A stretch of DNA of 64,000 nt from Halomonas halodenitrificans DSM 735 (GCF_000620045.1 NZ_JHVH01000002.1:62001-126000); one strand, 5' to 3'; shown: positions 24,236-34,833, counted from the stretch's first letter. Program-made: numbers and translations. Notes: generated by a model from the letters alone, not told the origin.

Positions 24236-25486
24236 TCAGGCGTCCTGTCCGCCGTCGGCATACAGCACCCGAACCTTCAGGGTATGCGCCACCTGGCGCA
24301 GGGCATTCAGTGCCTGGGGGCCATAGGCCTTGTCGACGTCGATCACCACGTAGCCGACCTTGTCGTTGGTCTGCAGGTACTGGCCGGCGATATTGATGCT
24401 GTTTTCCGAGAGCACGCGGTTGATCTCCGACATGACGCCCGGAACGTTCTCGTGGATATGCAGCAGGCGGTGCTTGCCCGGGTGAGAGGGCAGTGCCACC
24501 TCGGGGAAGTTCACCGAGGTGACGGTGGTGCCGTTATCCGAATAGGTCGTCAGCTTTTCGGACACCTCGATGCCGATATTTTCCTGCGCCTCCAGGGTGG
24601 AACCGCCGATATGGGGAGTCAGGATGACGTTGGCCAGGCCGCGCAGCGGGCTCTCGAACTCTTCCTCGTTGCCCTTGGGCTCCACCGGGAAGACGTCCAC
24701 GGCGGCACCGTTGAGGCGCCCCTCACGAATCGCCTCGGCCAGGGGTTCGATCACCACCACGCTGCCCCGGGAGGCGTTGATCAGGATGGCCCCCGGCTTC
24801 ATCGCGGCGATCTGTTCTGCGCCGATCATCCAGCGGGTGGAGGGCAGGTCGGGGACATGCAGACTGACCACATCGGCCTTCGACAACAGCTCCTCGAGGT
24901 TGCCTACCTGACGGGCGTTGCCCATGCCCAGCTTGGCGACCACATCATAGTAGATGACGTCGAAGCCCAGCGATTCGGCGAGGACCGAGAGCTGGGAACC
25001 GATGCTGCCATAGCCGACGATACCCAGGGTCTTGTTGCGCGCTTCATGGGAATTCTTGGCGCTCTTCAGCCAGCCGCCCTGATGGGCACGGGCACTCTTT
25101 TCGGGAATGCCGCGCAGCAGCATGATGGCCTCGGCCAGCACCAGCTCGGCCACCGAGCGGGTATTGGAGTAGGGCGCGTTGAACACCGGAATGCCGCGTA
25201 CCAGGGCGGCCCCGAGGTCGACCTGGTTGGTGCCGATGCAGAAACAGCCCACGGCCACCAGTTTCTCGGCGGCGGCGAAGACCCGCTCATTGAGCTGGGT
25301 GCGCGAACGAATGCCGATAAAGTGCACATCGCGGATCTTCTCGATCAGTGCGGCTTCATCCAGTGACGTTGGCAGGTGCTCGATATTCGAGTACCCGGCG
25401 TTGCGAAGATTATCCACCGCGGTCTGGTGGATGCCCTCGAGCAGCAGGATCTTGATCTTGCTCTTGTCCAGGGACGTTTTGGCCAT
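24236..25486 (-). CDS. serA: D-3-phosphoglycerate dehydrogenase
   Basis: SerA (416 aa) oxidises 3-phosphoglycerate to 3-phosphohydroxypyruvate, the first step of serine synthesis. It aligns with E. coli SerA from MAKTSLDKSKIKILLLEG onwards. The NAD site GIVGYGSIGSQL (about residue 158) is present. The catalytic arginine lies in NASRGSVV, the glutamate in the VFPVEPKG region, and the histidine in TPHIGGSTLEAQ. The C-terminal ACT domain (HIHENVPGVMSEINRV) is the serine feedback site. I chose ATG 25486 by homology; an upstream start at 25519 adds residues absent in relatives. Confidence 0.96.
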   Translation of the reverse strand: MAKTSLDKSKIKILLLEGIHQTAVDNLRNAGYSNIEHLPTSLDEAALIEKIRDVHFIGIRSRTQLNERVFAAAEKLVAVGCFCIGTNQVDLGAALVRGIPVFNAPYSNTRSVAELVLAEAIMLLRGIPEKSARAHQGGWLKSAKNSHEARNKTLGIVGYGSIGSQLSVLAESLGFDVIYYDVVAKLGMGNARQVGNLEELLSKADVVSLHVPDLPSTRWMIGAEQIAAMKPGAILINASRGSVVVIEPLAEAIREGRLNGAAVDVFPVEPKGNEEEFESPLRGLANVILTPHIGGSTLEAQENIGIEVSEKLTTYSDNGTTVTSVNFPEVALPSHPGKHRLLHIHENVPGVMSEINRVLSENSINIAGQYLQTNDKVGYVVIDVDKAYGPQALNALRQVAHTLKVRVLYADGGQDA

Positions 25487-25673
25487 GGTTGCGTCAACCC
25501 CTTCCGGCGCGAGCCGCATGCTGTGTCAGAAACTGGTGAGGCGCTTACTCTAACACAGCCGGGGACCCGGCCAGCATGAAAATGCTGCGCTGCTACATGA
25601 GCGGAATGCAAGTTTTCGCTACGGCTTTGCCCCGGCAGGCAGTGGGGCAGACGACCCCCCCCGGGGGAGCGTG

Positions 25674-25679
25674 TATACT
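25674..25679 (+). promoter_or_regulatory. Likely -10 element upstream of xseB-ispA-dxs
   Basis: TATACT within GTGTATACTGTCGCCC lies 52 bp before xseB. The -35 region is not obvious. The stretch 25520-25670 otherwise shows no feature. Confidence 0.45.
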
Positions 25680-25731
25680 GTCGCCCTTTGAGTGATCTCT
25701 TCCTGACTTTCAGAGGCGGTTAAGGAGCAGC

Positions 25732-26022
25732 ATGGCAGAGCGTAACGAGCGGCCCCGGACGCCGCAGGCCGATGGCGCCGCTTCCGGAGATTTCGCCGCT
25801 ACCGTCGAACGGCTCGAGGGGCTGGTGGCGCGGCTGGAGTCCGGCGAACTGTCGCTGGAAGACTCCCTGGCCGCCTTCGAGGAAGGGGTTCGGCTGACCC
25901 GTGATGCTCAGCATCGCCTCGACGAGGCGGAGCTCAAGGTGCGCACCCTGACCGAGGGCGCGCAGGGTGGCATGGCGCTCGAGCCTTTCGTTCCCGCGTC
26001 GGAGGATGACAGTGAACGCTGA
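25732..26022 (+). CDS. xseB: Exodeoxyribonuclease VII small subunit
   Basis: XseB (96 aa) joins XseA to form exonuclease VII, which degrades single-stranded DNA. The core FAATVERLEGLVARLESGEL, then LEDSLAAFEEGVRLTRDAQ, is the whole family domain. A strong TAAGGAG precedes the ATG. Its end overlaps ispA, and the xseB-ispA-dxs order is the same as in E. coli. Confidence 0.96.
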   Translation: MAERNERPRTPQADGAASGDFAATVERLEGLVARLESGELSLEDSLAAFEEGVRLTRDAQHRLDEAELKVRTLTEGAQGGMALEPFVPASEDDSER

Positions 26023-26896
26023 CGATCTGCCGGCGGCGCTGGCCAAGGATAGCGCGCGCGTGGATGCGTGCCTGGAGACGCTGTTCGCCGAGCGCGTCGC
26101 CCCGGCCCCGCGCCTGGAAGCCGCCATGCGCCATGGCGTACTGGTAGGAGGCAAGCGGCTGCGCCCGGTGCTGGTGTATGCCGCCGGCCGCGCCCTCGGC
26201 GCCGACGAGGTCAGCCTCGATGCGCCGGCGATGGCCATCGAGCTGATTCATGCCTACTCGCTGGTCCACGATGACCTCCCGGCCATGGACGACGATGACC
26301 TGCGCCGCGGGCAGCCTACCGTGCACCGCGCCTATGACGAGGCCACGGCGATCCTCGCCGGCGATGCCCTGCAGTCCCTGGCCTTCGAAGTGCTCGCCCA
26401 ATCTCGACACCCGCGCCTGGCGGCAATGATCGCCGGCCTCGCCGAGGCCGGGGGGCGCGACGGCATGGTGGCCGGCCAGTCGCTGGACCTCGATGCCGTG
26501 GGCGGCCACTCTGATGCCGCGGCCCTGGCGACCATGCATGCCCACAAGACCGGGGCGCTGATCCGCGCCGCGGTACGCCTGGGCGGGCTGGCCGCGGTGC
26601 CCGAGGATGACTCGCGCCTGGCCGCCCTGGACGCTTACGCCCGGGCCATCGGCCTGGCCTTTCAGATCCACGACGACGTACTCGATGTGATCGGCGACAC
26701 TGCTACCCTGGGGAAGGCCTCGGGAGCCGATGCCGTCCGCGACAAGCCCACCTATCCGAGCCTGCTGGGTCTCGATGGGGCCCGCATCCGGGCGGCGAGT
26801 CTGGTGGATGAAGCTGTTGCCGCCCTGGCGCCGCTGGGCGAGCGTGCTCGCCCGCTGATGGCGCTAGCCCGATACACGATCGAGCGTGACCACTGA
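26006..26896 (+). CDS. ispA: (2E,6E)-farnesyl diphosphate synthase
   Basis: IspA (296 aa) builds farnesyl diphosphate from IPP and DMAPP for quinone tails and undecaprenyl phosphate. The first aspartate-rich motif is [14 protein letters not shown] (about residue 82) and the second is [10 protein letters not shown] (about 222), with [10 protein letters not shown] near the start. The start is ambiguous: ATG 26006 abuts GGAGG (26001-26005), whereas GTG 26012 is 6 bp from it and gives a protein two residues shorter. Either way it overlaps the xseB stop, indicating translational coupling. Confidence 0.95.
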   Translation: MTVNADDLPAALAKDSARVDACLETLFAERVAPAPRLEAAMRHGVLVGGKRLRPVLVYAAGRALGADEVSLDAPAMAIELIHAYSLVHDDLPAMDDDDLRRGQPTVHRAYDEATAILAGDALQSLAFEVLAQSRHPRLAAMIAGLAEAGGRDGMVAGQSLDLDAVGGHSDAAALATMHAHKTGALIRAAVRLGGLAAVPEDDSRLAALDAYARAIGLAFQIHDDVLDVIGDTATLGKASGADAVRDKPTYPSLLGLDGARIRAASLVDEAVAALAPLGERARPLMALARYTIERDH

Positions 26897-26912
26897 CACG
26901 ACAGATGCCCAC

Positions 26913-28892
26913 ATGAAGCTGTTCGATGATATCCCCGTCGAGCGACCGGCCACGCCGCTGCTCGACACCCTGGACACCCCGGCGGCGCTGCGCGCCATGT
27001 CCACCGCGCAGCTGGCACAGGTGGCCGATGAGCTGCGCGCCTACCTGCTCTACAGTGTGGGAGTCTCCGGAGGGCACTTCGGGGCCGGCCTCGGCGTCGT
27101 GGAGCTCACCGTGGCTCTGCACCAGGTGCTGGAGACGCCCCATGACCGTCTGGTGTGGGACGTGGGTCACCAGGCCTATCCCCACAAGATTCTCACCGGG
27201 CGCCGCGAGGCGATGCGCAATATCCGCCATTACGGTGGGCTGGCCGCCTTTCCGCGCCGCGCCGAGTCGGAGTACGACACCTTCGGCGTGGGCCACTCCA
27301 GCACCTCCCTCTCGGCGGCACTGGGCATGGCACTGGCCGCTCGCACCCGTGGCGAGCAGCGCCGAGTATGTGCGGTGATCGGCGACGGGGCCCTGACCGC
27401 GGGGATGGCCTTCGAGGCCCTGGCCCATGCCGGCCACGTCAATGCCAATCTGCTGGTCGTGCTCAACGACAACGAGATGTCGATCTCGGAGAACGTTGGC
27501 GGCATGGCCAGTTACCTGGCGCGCATCCTGACCAGCAAGCCCTATACCACCATGCGCGAGGGCGGCAAGAAGGTGCTGTCGCACCTGCCCGGTGCGCTGG
27601 AGCTGGCACGCCGCACCGAGGAGCACATGAAGGGCATGGTCAGCCCGGCCACCCTGTTCGAGGAGATGGGCTTCAACTATATCGGGCCCATCGACGGTCA
27701 TGACCTGCCGCTATTGCTGCAGACCCTGCGCAACATGCGTGACCTGGAGGGGCCGCAGTTCCTGCATATCAAGACCTGCAAGGGCAAGGGCTTCCTGCCC
27801 GCCGAAGCCGACCCCATCGGCTATCACGCCATTACCAAGCTGGAGAAGGGCGAGTCGAGCAACGCCGCCACGCCACCACTCAAACCGTCCGCCCCGGGCA
27901 GCCGCGACGCGACTCCTGAGCCGTCCCCGACGCCGCGCAAGTATTGCGGCGTCTTCGGCGACTGGTTATGCGACATGGCCGGCGCCGATGAGCGCTTGAT
28001 TGGCATCACCCCGGCCATGCGCGAGGGCTCGGACATGGTGCGCTTCTCGCAGACCTATCCCGAGCGCTATTTCGATGTGGCCATCGCCGAGCAGCATGCG
28101 GTGACCCTGGCGGCGGGCATGGCCTGCGAGGCCATGAAGCCGGTGGTGGCGATCTACTCCACCTTCCTGCAGCGGGGCTACGATCAGCTGATCCACGATG
28201 TGGCGGTGCAGGCGCTGGATGTCACCTTCGCCATCGACCGCGCCGGCCTGGTGGGCGAGGACGGCCCGACCCACCACGGCAGCCTCGACCTCTCCTATCT
28301 GCGCTGCGTGCCCGGCATGGTCGTGCTGGCCCCGGCCGATGAGGCGGAGTGCCGGCTGATGCTCAGCGCGGCCTACCACCATCCCGGCCCGGCGGCGGTG
28401 CGTTATCCCCGCGGTACCGGGCCCGGCACCGAGGTCCCCGCCCACCTGGAGCCCGTTCCCATCGGCCAGGCACAGGTGCGTCGCGAGAGCGGTGCCGAGG
28501 CGGGTCGGCGCGTGGCCCTGCTGGCATTCGGTAGCCTCAATACGCCCGCCGCCGACGTGGCGGCGAGGCTCGATGCCGGCCATCTCAACATGCGCTCGGT
28601 CAAGCCCCTGGACCGCGAGGCGGTGCTGGCGGCGGCCGCCGGCCATGATCTGCTGGTCACCCTGGAAGAAAATGTGCTGGCCGGAGGCGCCGGCAGCGCC
28701 GTCAACGACCTGTTGGCCGCCGAGGGCGTCAGCAGCGAGGTGCTCAACCTGGGGTTGCCCGACGCCTTCGTCGAGCACGGCAAGCCAGCCGAGCTGCTGG
28801 CCGAGTGCGGCCTGGATGCCGATGGCATCGAGGCCGCCATCCGGCGTCGCCTGGCGGCCGCCGATAACCATCATATTGAGGAGGCTCGCTGA
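26913..28892 (+). CDS. dxs: 1-deoxy-D-xylulose-5-phosphate synthase
   Basis: Dxs (659 aa from ATG 26913) condenses pyruvate and glyceraldehyde 3-phosphate with thiamine diphosphate in the first step of the MEP isoprenoid pathway. The ThDP site is [14 protein letters not shown] followed by [30 protein letters not shown] and [14 protein letters not shown] are also conserved. A proline-rich insertion near residues 320-345 makes it longer than E. coli Dxs (620). A GTG at 26886 in frame would add nine residues. Neither start has a clear ribosome site. It directly supplies ispA upstream of it. Confidence 0.96.
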   Translation: MKLFDDIPVERPATPLLDTLDTPAALRAMSTAQLAQVADELRAYLLYSVGVSGGHFGAGLGVVELTVALHQVLETPHDRLVWDVGHQAYPHKILTGRREAMRNIRHYGGLAAFPRRAESEYDTFGVGHSSTSLSAALGMALAARTRGEQRRVCAVIGDGALTAGMAFEALAHAGHVNANLLVVLNDNEMSISENVGGMASYLARILTSKPYTTMREGGKKVLSHLPGALELARRTEEHMKGMVSPATLFEEMGFNYIGPIDGHDLPLLLQTLRNMRDLEGPQFLHIKTCKGKGFLPAEADPIGYHAITKLEKGESSNAATPPLKPSAPGSRDATPEPSPTPRKYCGVFGDWLCDMAGADERLIGITPAMREGSDMVRFSQTYPERYFDVAIAEQHAVTLAAGMACEAMKPVVAIYSTFLQRGYDQLIHDVAVQALDVTFAIDRAGLVGEDGPTHHGSLDLSYLRCVPGMVVLAPADEAECRLMLSAAYHHPGPAAVRYPRGTGPGTEVPAHLEPVPIGQAQVRRESGAEAGRRVALLAFGSLNTPAADVAARLDAGHLNMRSVKPLDREAVLAAAAGHDLLVTLEENVLAGGAGSAVNDLLAAEGVSSEVLNLGLPDAFVEHGKPAELLAECGLDADGIEAAIRRRLAAADNHHIEEAR

Positions 28893-29662
28893 TGTGGATC
28901 GTCGTTCTGATCGGCGCCGGACTGGGGTTCATGATCGGTGGGCCCGTGGGGGGACTCATTGGCGGCGGGCTTGGCTACTGGCTCGTCGCGCGCCTGCGTC
29001 GCAGCATGCTGGGCAAGCTGGCCGCCACTCAGACGCAGTTTCTCTCATCGACCTTTGCGGTCATGGGCTGTTTGTGCAAGGCCGATGGCCAGGTCACCGA
29101 AGATGAACTGGACGCCTCGCGTCAGCTGTGGGAACGCCTGCGCCTGAACGAAACCCAACGGGCCCGGGCCCGGGCCGATTTCAACCGCGGCAAGGCGGCG
29201 GATTTCGACCTGGATGCCGAGCTGGCGAAGGTGCGTGCCCTGCTGGGTAGCCAGCCCGCCCTGCGCCAGGTGTTCTTGCAGGTGCAGCTGGCGGCGATCG
29301 CCGCCGACGGCCGGCTGCATCCCGCCGAGCGCGAGATGCTGATGCGGGTGGTACGGGGACTGGGCTGCTCCGAGGCGGAGATCGCCCAGGTCGAAGCCAT
29401 GCTGCATGGCGCCGGTGAACAGGCCGGTGGCGGCGCGTCCAGCGGCCCCACCCTGGCCGATGCCTATCGGGTGCTGGGGGTCGAGGAAGATGCCAGTGAC
29501 GCCGAGGTCAAGAAGGCCTACCGCCGCCTGATGAGTCAGAATCACCCCGACAAGCTCGCCTCCAAGGGGCTGCCCGAGAGCATGCGCGAGGTCGCGCGGG
29601 AGCGCACCAGCGAGATCGGCAATGCCTATGAGCGCATCCGCAAGGCACGCGAGACGGCCTGA
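28892..29662 (+). CDS. djlA: DnaJ-like co-chaperone DjlA
   Basis: DjlA (256 aa) is an inner-membrane DnaK co-chaperone. It has a glycine-zipper-like N-terminal membrane helix (residues 3-30, GLGFMIGGPVGGLIGGGLGY), a TerB-like helical domain (about 45-175) and a C-terminal J domain (about 190-254) with the essential HPD in SQNHPDKLASKG. The domain order is the DjlA hallmark. Its ATG overlaps the dxs stop by one base (TGATG). Confidence 0.92.
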   Translation: MWIVVLIGAGLGFMIGGPVGGLIGGGLGYWLVARLRRSMLGKLAATQTQFLSSTFAVMGCLCKADGQVTEDELDASRQLWERLRLNETQRARARADFNRGKAADFDLDAELAKVRALLGSQPALRQVFLQVQLAAIAADGRLHPAEREMLMRVVRGLGCSEAEIAQVEAMLHGAGEQAGGGASSGPTLADAYRVLGVEEDASDAEVKKAYRRLMSQNHPDKLASKGLPESMREVARERTSEIGNAYERIRKARETA

Positions 29663-29727
29663 ACGCTCGCCAGGGCGTTCCCCTTTCAACAAGAAACCGC
29701 ACAAGAATTACCAGGAGAGCCGTTACC

Positions 29728-31278
29728 ATGACGTTCGGTGCCTTTTCCCTGTTACCCCCCCTGCTGGCGATAGTGCTGGCCCTGGTGACGCGTAACGTGA
29801 TTCCGGCCCTCTTCTGTGGCGTCTGGCTGGGTGCCACCATGTTGGCGGGCGGCAATCCGGCGGCCGGGCTCTATGACACCTTCGATACCTTTATCATCCC
29901 CAGCGTGGGGGATGAATGGAGCGTGACGGTACTGATCTACTGTGGCCTCTTCGGTGTGCTGATCGGTGTGCTGGAGCGTTCGGGCGGTGCCCAGGCCATT
30001 GCCCGCTGGATTTCGGACCGGGTAGGGTCGCGGCGCGGTGCCCAGGGCGCCACCATGGGACTCGGGGTGCTGATCTTCTTCGAGGACTACTTCAATGCGC
30101 TGACCGTAGGCAGCGTGATGCGCCCGATTACCGACAAGATGAAGGTTTCCCGAGAGAAGCTCGCCTATATTGTCGACTCCACCTCGGCGCCGATGTGTCT
30201 GCTCGGGCCGGTATCCACCTGGGTCGTTTTCGTGATGGGGCTGATCGGCACGCAGCTGGTCGAGATGGGGGTCAGCGGTTCCGAATATCTGATCTATCTC
30301 TCGACCATTCCGCTGAACTTCTATGCCTGGCTGGCGCTGGGGTTGATTGCCTTTCTGGTGATTACCCAGTGGGACTTTGGCCCCATGGCCACCGCCGAGC
30401 GGCGGGCGCGTACCCGCGGCGAGGTGATGGCCCCGGGTGCCATGCCCCCCTCCGAGACCCATGTCGACGGCATCGAGGCGGTGAGCGAAGAGCATGCGCG
30501 CAAGCGCAACATGCTGGTGCCGATTGGCGTGCTGCTGGTGATGATTCCGCCGCTGTTCCTGTGGACCGGCGACTTTCCCGACAACGACCTGATCACCGCC
30601 GTCGGGAATGCCAAGGGGGGTCTGTCGATACTACTGGCCACGCTGGTGGCGGTGGCCGTGGGCCTGACCATGGGCATGATGCAGAAGCTGTTCGATTTCC
30701 GCGGGGCCATGGATATCGTGGTCGACGGCATCAAGAGCATGACCCTGGTCTACATCATCCTGACACTGGCCTGGTCGATCGGCAGCGTGACCTCGGAGCT
30801 GGGCACGGCGGGTTATCTGGTGACGCTGGCCGAGGCCAGCCTGTCGCCCAGCCTGGTGCCGGTATTGCTGTTCGCGATCGGGGCGGTGGTGGCGTTTACC
30901 ACGGGGACTTCCTATGGCACCTTCGCGATCATGATCCCCATCGCCATGCCGGTCGCCACGGCCATGGACCTGCCGCTGGCGTTGACCATCGCGGCGGTGT
31001 TGAGTGGCGGCATCTTCGGTGATCACTGCTCGCCCATTTCCGACACCACCATCCTTACCTCGGCCGGGTCCTCCTGTGACCATATCGATCATGTGCGCAC
31101 CCAGCTGCCCTATGCCCTTACCGCCGGCAGTGCAGGCGTGGTTGCCTTCTTCGTCGCGGGGCTGACGGGGAGTGCCCTGCTGGGCGGGGCCAGTGGGGTG
31201 GTCGTGCTGCTGACCATCGCCATCGCGCTCAGGCTGCTATGGGGCGCGCCCCGGGAGCGGACGGTGGAAGTGGACTGA
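29728..31278 (+). CDS. NhaC-type Na+/H+ antiporter
   Basis: The 516-residue protein has about a dozen hydrophobic segments and the NhaC-family features IFFEDYFNALTVGSVMRP, STSAPMCLLGPVSTWV, TGTSYGTFAIMIPIAMP and GGIFGDHCSPISDTTILTS. These are shared with Na+/H+ antiporters and related amino-acid or malate/lactate exchangers in the same superfamily. Na+ extrusion would suit a halophile, but the substrate is not proven. It stands alone and ends at a long perfect terminator. Confidence 0.85.
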   Translation: MTFGAFSLLPPLLAIVLALVTRNVIPALFCGVWLGATMLAGGNPAAGLYDTFDTFIIPSVGDEWSVTVLIYCGLFGVLIGVLERSGGAQAIARWISDRVGSRRGAQGATMGLGVLIFFEDYFNALTVGSVMRPITDKMKVSREKLAYIVDSTSAPMCLLGPVSTWVVFVMGLIGTQLVEMGVSGSEYLIYLSTIPLNFYAWLALGLIAFLVITQWDFGPMATAERRARTRGEVMAPGAMPPSETHVDGIEAVSEEHARKRNMLVPIGVLLVMIPPLFLWTGDFPDNDLITAVGNAKGGLSILLATLVAVAVGLTMGMMQKLFDFRGAMDIVVDGIKSMTLVYIILTLAWSIGSVTSELGTAGYLVTLAEASLSPSLVPVLLFAIGAVVAFTTGTSYGTFAIMIPIAMPVATAMDLPLALTIAAVLSGGIFGDHCSPISDTTILTSAGSSCDHIDHVRTQLPYALTAGSAGVVAFFVAGLTGSALLGGASGVVVLLTIAIALRLLWGAPRERTVEVD

Positions 31279-31299
31279 GGCGTCCGACGAGCCATGGAT

Positions 31300-31337
31300 A
31301 TCCGAGACGCCCCCGGCATGCCGGGGGCGTCTCGGAT
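31300..31337. terminator. Perfect 19-bp inverted repeat, terminator
   Basis: Arms 31300-31318 and 31319-31337 are exact reverse complements built around GACGCCCCCGGC. It lies between the antiporter and the convergent ribA and probably stops both transcripts. Confidence 0.75.
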
Positions 31338-31375
31338 TCAGGCTCGCTGCACGGAGGGGCCCGCCAGGCGGCGGC

Positions 31376-32026
31376 TCAGGATTCGGAGGGCTTGGGTTTG
31401 GGCTCGAGGTGCACATCCTCGACCTGGGTGAAGTCGCCCAGCGCCATCATGTGCCCGAGCTTGCCGGCCTTGGTCGAGAGGTAGTGCTCATTATGGGGGT
31501 TGAGGCCGGTGGTCAGCGGCACGCGCTCCGCGACACCGACGCCGGCCTGGGTCAGGGCATCGACCTTGCGCGGATTGTTGGTCATCAGGCGCAGTGACGC
31601 GATGCCCAGTTGCTCGAGCATCGGTACGCAGAGGTCGTAGCGGCGCAGGTCGGCGGCGAACCCCAGCTGTTCGTTGGCCTCGACGGTATCGGCACCCTGG
31701 TCCTGCAGGTGGTAGGCGCGAATCTTGTTGAGCAGCCCGATGCCGCGCCCTTCCTGACGCAGGTAGAGTAGAATTCCACGCCCCTCCTCGGCGATCCGCT
31801 TGAGGGCTTCCTGCAGCTGATAGCCGCAATCACAGCGCATGGAGAAGAGGGCGTCACCGGTCAGGCACTCCGAGTGTACCCTGCCCAGCACTGGCTCGCC
31901 GTCGGCCACGTCGCCCAGCGTCAGGGCGATATGGTCCTTGCCGGTGGCCTCGTCTTCGAAGCCATGCATGGTAAAGGTGGCCCAGGGGGTGGGCAGCCGG
32001 GAGGCGGCGATAAAGCGAATCGTCAC
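31376..32026 (-). CDS. ribA: GTP cyclohydrolase II
   Basis: RibA (216 aa) opens GTP in the first step of riboflavin synthesis. The zinc cysteines are in [19 protein letters not shown] (about residues 54, 65, 67). The GTP-binding and catalytic segment is [19 protein letters not shown], and [11 protein letters not shown] follows. There is no fused RibB domain. The charged C-terminal tail is slightly longer than in E. coli RibA (196 aa). Confidence 0.96.
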   Translation of the reverse strand: MTIRFIAASRLPTPWATFTMHGFEDEATGKDHIALTLGDVADGEPVLGRVHSECLTGDALFSMRCDCGYQLQEALKRIAEEGRGILLYLRQEGRGIGLLNKIRAYHLQDQGADTVEANEQLGFAADLRRYDLCVPMLEQLGIASLRLMTNNPRKVDALTQAGVGVAERVPLTTGLNPHNEHYLSTKAGKLGHMMALGDFTQVEDVHLEPKPKPSES

Positions 32027-32124
32027 GGGTTACCTCGATATCAGGCCGCGGGCGGCCCCGCAGAATAGGGCAGTATTCTATCAGGAAGGAGGGCGCGGCT
32101 CACGACCGGGGCGCAAGCATCGGG

Positions 32125-32130
32125 TACAAT
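32125..32130 (+). promoter_or_regulatory. Likely -10 element upstream of hemE
   Basis: TACAAT lies 33 bp before the hemE start in a GGGTACAATGCC context. No clear -35 hexamer is seen. Confidence 0.35.
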
Positions 32131-32162
32131 GCCGGGTACATTTCCCGTGGATGACCGCCTGC

Positions 32163-33239
32163 ATGGAACTCAAGAACGATCGCTTTCTACGCGCCCTGGC
32201 GCGTCAGCCGGTGGACCGGACTCCGGTATGGATGATGCGTCAGGCCGGCCGCTACCTGCCGGAATATCGCGCCGCCCGCGCCGATGCCGGCAGCTTCATG
32301 GATCTGTGCCGCAATCAGGAACTGGCCTGCGAAGTCACGATGCAGCCCCTGGAACGCTACCCGCTGGATGCGGCGATCCTCTTCTCGGATATTCTCACGA
32401 TTCCCGATGCCATGGGCCTGGGGCTCTACTTCGAGACCGGTGAAGGACCCAAGTTTCGCAAGACGGTCCGTAGCGCCGACGATGTGGCGGCCCTCAGCGT
32501 GCCCGATGCCGACCGCGACCTGGATTACGTGATGCGTGCGGTTTCCACCATTCGTCGCGAGCTGAACGGGCGCGTGCCGCTGATCGGCTTCTCCGGCAGC
32601 CCCTGGACGCTGGCGACCTATATGGTCGAGGGCGGCTCCAGCAAGGACTTCCGGCATATCAAGAGCATGCTCTATGATACGCCCAGCGTAATGCATGATC
32701 TGCTCGATACCCTGGCCACATCGGTGACCGACTACCTCAATGCCCAGATTCGCGCCGGTGCCCAGGCCGTACAGATCTTCGACACCTGGGGAGGCGCCCT
32801 TACTACTCCGGCCTATCTGGAATTCTCGCTGCGTTACATGGAGCAGATCGTCGCCGGCCTGATCCGTGAGCATGAGGGTCGCCGTGTGCCGGTGATCCTG
32901 TTTACCAAGAACGGCGGTCAGTGGCTCGAGGATATCGTGCTGGCCGGCTCCGATGCCGTGGGCCTGGACTGGAGCACCGAGCTCTCCGATGCCCGGGCTC
33001 GGGTGGGTCACAAGGTGGCCCTGCAGGGCAACCTCGACCCCAACGTGCTGTTCGCTCGCCCGTCGGCGATTCGTGCCGAAGTGGCGCGTATCCTGGAGAG
33101 TTATGGCGAGGGGCCGGGGCATATCTTCAACCTGGGGCACGGCATCAGCCAGTTCACCAACCCCGATAACGTCACCGCCTTCATGGATGCGTTGCATGAT
33201 CTGAGCCCGGCCTATCATCGCAATATTGTCCATGGCTAG
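32163..33239 (+). CDS. hemE: Uroporphyrinogen decarboxylase
   Basis: HemE (358 aa) removes four carboxyls from uroporphyrinogen III to give coproporphyrinogen III in haem synthesis. The signature [16 protein letters not shown] (residues 21-36) includes the conserved arginines. Also present are [39 protein letters not shown] and [16 protein letters not shown]. An in-frame ATG at 32151 would add four residues; homologues start with ELKND, so I chose 32163. Confidence 0.97.
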   Translation: MELKNDRFLRALARQPVDRTPVWMMRQAGRYLPEYRAARADAGSFMDLCRNQELACEVTMQPLERYPLDAAILFSDILTIPDAMGLGLYFETGEGPKFRKTVRSADDVAALSVPDADRDLDYVMRAVSTIRRELNGRVPLIGFSGSPWTLATYMVEGGSSKDFRHIKSMLYDTPSVMHDLLDTLATSVTDYLNAQIRAGAQAVQIFDTWGGALTTPAYLEFSLRYMEQIVAGLIREHEGRRVPVILFTKNGGQWLEDIVLAGSDAVGLDWSTELSDARARVGHKVALQGNLDPNVLFARPSAIRAEVARILESYGEGPGHIFNLGHGISQFTNPDNVTAFMDALHDLSPAYHRNIVHG

Positions 33240-33624
33240 GAGGGCATGGCTTGATGGCCTGAAACGCCTGCACGACCGGCGCCGCCTATGGGCGGCGCTG
33301 GCCGTTGTGGTGGCGCTGGTGGTGGCTCTTGGCAGCCTGACGTCGGGCAGCGAAATGCCCAGCCGGTTGCCCTGGGACAAGCTGAATCACTTCGTCGGCT
33401 ATGCCGGTCTCGCCGGCCTGACGGGCCTGGCCGGCGTGCGCTTGCCCGTTGCCCTGCTGCTGGCCGTTGGTTATGGCGGCATCATCGAGTTCACCCAGAT
33501 GGCGATACCGGGGCGCAGCGGGGGTGACTGGGCCGATATCCTGGCCAATGGCCTGGGTGGTGTATCGGCGGTACTGCTGCTGGTCGGCCTGCGCCGGCTG
33601 ATGCAGAGAAGGCGTGGTGGCTGA
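33232..33624 (+). CDS. VanZ-like membrane protein
   Basis: The 130-residue protein has three to four hydrophobic helices and the VanZ-type segment [17 protein letters not shown] followed by [20 protein letters not shown]. In this family an acidic and histidine-containing loop (DKLxHF) and a DxxD pair near the third helix are conserved. Function is generally unknown outside glycopeptide resistance clusters. Its start overlaps the end of hemE by 8 bp, suggesting coupled translation; a TTG at 33226 is an alternative. Confidence 0.7.
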   Translation: MARRAWLDGLKRLHDRRRLWAALAVVVALVVALGSLTSGSEMPSRLPWDKLNHFVGYAGLAGLTGLAGVRLPVALLLAVGYGGIIEFTQMAIPGRSGGDWADILANGLGGVSAVLLLVGLRRLMQRRRGG

Positions 33625-33653
33625 AGGCGCTCGTCGGTGTCTGCCAGGCGTGA

Positions 33654-34139
33654 CTAGAGGCGTGGCTCCTGAGGTGGTGGCGCATCCTGAGAGGCGTCGG
33701 CAGAGCCCGGGGAAGGCTCGCGATTGCTTCGGGAGCGTAGCGGCTCGGCGGGGCGCATCACGCGGGGGCTGCCTACCGCATCGTCGTCGGCGGACAGCGG
33801 CCTGGCCTTGCTGGTCCAGGCGGCTTGAGGGTCGTGCACCGCCGGGCGGCGCTCCCAGGAGCGCGTGATGACCGGCTCGGCCCGCAGCTGGTTAGCCAGA
33901 TGGTGGGGCAGCAGCCAGAGCTCGACCATCAGGCGCAGCAGTATGGCGCCCAGCAGCCACAGACCGCCGCACAGTGCCAGGCTGGGCCAGCTGTCCTGCC
34001 AGGTGGTGGCGGTCAGCCACGGCGTGTGCGGAGCGATCCATAGCGCCGCCACGAGGGCCAGACCGACCTGCAGCAGCAGGTGGCAGCTAAGCAGGGTGCC
34101 GCGTGCTAGCGGGCGGCGAGGAAAGAGTAACTGACGCAT
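33654..34139 (-). CDS. Two-helix membrane protein, possibly DUF4282
   Basis: From ATG 34139 the protein has 161 residues. Two hydrophobic helices (LLSCHLLLQVGLALVAALWI and LALCGGLWLLGAILLRLM) are followed by VELWLLPHHLANQLRA, a layout like DUF4282 proteins, in which a conserved arginine and glutamate follow the second helix. The remainder (about residue 90 onward) is a disordered polar, proline-rich tail. The family assignment is tentative and no function is known. Confidence 0.5.
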   Translation of the reverse strand: MRQLLFPRRPLARGTLLSCHLLLQVGLALVAALWIAPHTPWLTATTWQDSWPSLALCGGLWLLGAILLRLMVELWLLPHHLANQLRAEPVITRSWERRPAVHDPQAAWTSKARPLSADDDAVGSPRVMRPAEPLRSRSNREPSPGSADASQDAPPPQEPRL

Positions 34140-34346
34140 CGGGGTCCTCACGGACTACATCGTGTGGGTAAGATGGGCCGACATCCCTGCCGGCCAGCGA
34201 GAATGCTACCCTAGAAATCGCCATTCTGCAGTTGTCGCCATTCGCCGTCAGTGGCGGGTTGACCCGGGATAAGTCGCTTGCCATGGTTGCTTCAGAGGCG
34301 GTTGGCATGGCGCCGACCGTCGTTCCACCGGTATCGAGGAGTGGCT

Positions 34347-34775
34347 ATGACAACCTATATCGTGGTGGCGGATGCGGCACGGGCACGAATTTTTACCCGC
34401 GACGCGCTGGAGCTGGTCGAAAAGGAGAGCCTGGTACATTCCGAGAGCCGGCTGCACGAAGGCGACCTGGTAACGGATCGCGGTTCCGATGTACATGAGT
34501 CGACCGGGACGTCTTCGCGCTCCTCCGGGGGCGAGAGCATGGCGCGAACCCATGAAGAGCAGGTATTCGCCAAGCAGGTGGCCGAGCGACTCTACCGGGC
34601 GCGCACCGACAATAGCCTGGCAAAGCTGATTCTGGTGGCGCCGGCCCGCTTTCTCGGTCAGCTACGCGACAAGCTCGACGGCCCCACCGCGAAGTTGGTG
34701 ATCCACTCCCTGACCAAGGACCTGACCAAGTCGAATCTCGAGGTGATCCAGGAGGCGGTCAGCGATATGCGCTGA
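34347..34775 (+). CDS. Host-attachment (baeRF-type eRF1-like) family protein
   Basis: The 142-residue protein matches the family annotated as protein required for attachment to host cells: TTYIVVADAARARIFTRD at the start, a central basic and serine-rich loop (about 48-65), FAKQVAERLYRARTDNSLAKLILVAP split over the middle, and a C-terminal region ending SLTKDLTKSNLEVIQEAV. The fold is related to eRF1 domain 2. The name comes from Agrobacterium work, and a role in a free-living bacterium is unclear. The ATG at 34347 follows GAGGAG. Confidence 0.8.
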   Translation: MTTYIVVADAARARIFTRDALELVEKESLVHSESRLHEGDLVTDRGSDVHESTGTSSRSSGGESMARTHEEQVFAKQVAERLYRARTDNSLAKLILVAPARFLGQLRDKLDGPTAKLVIHSLTKDLTKSNLEVIQEAVSDMR

Positions 34776-34790
34776 TCACGGCGATTTTCT

Positions 34791-34833
34791 CGAACGACAT
34801 CGGGCCCGGCATTGCCGGGCCCGATGTCGTTCG
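34791..34833. terminator. Perfect 21-bp inverted repeat, bidirectional terminator
   Basis: Arms 34791-34811 and 34813-34833 are exact reverse complements around CGGGCCCGGCA, separated by one base. It lies between the host-attachment gene and the convergent finR. Confidence 0.8.

Noticed and set aside
23747-25366. 539-codon open frame on the plus strand over the crotonase and serA genes
   Set aside because: Covers two genes on the other strand and shows only shadow-type composition.
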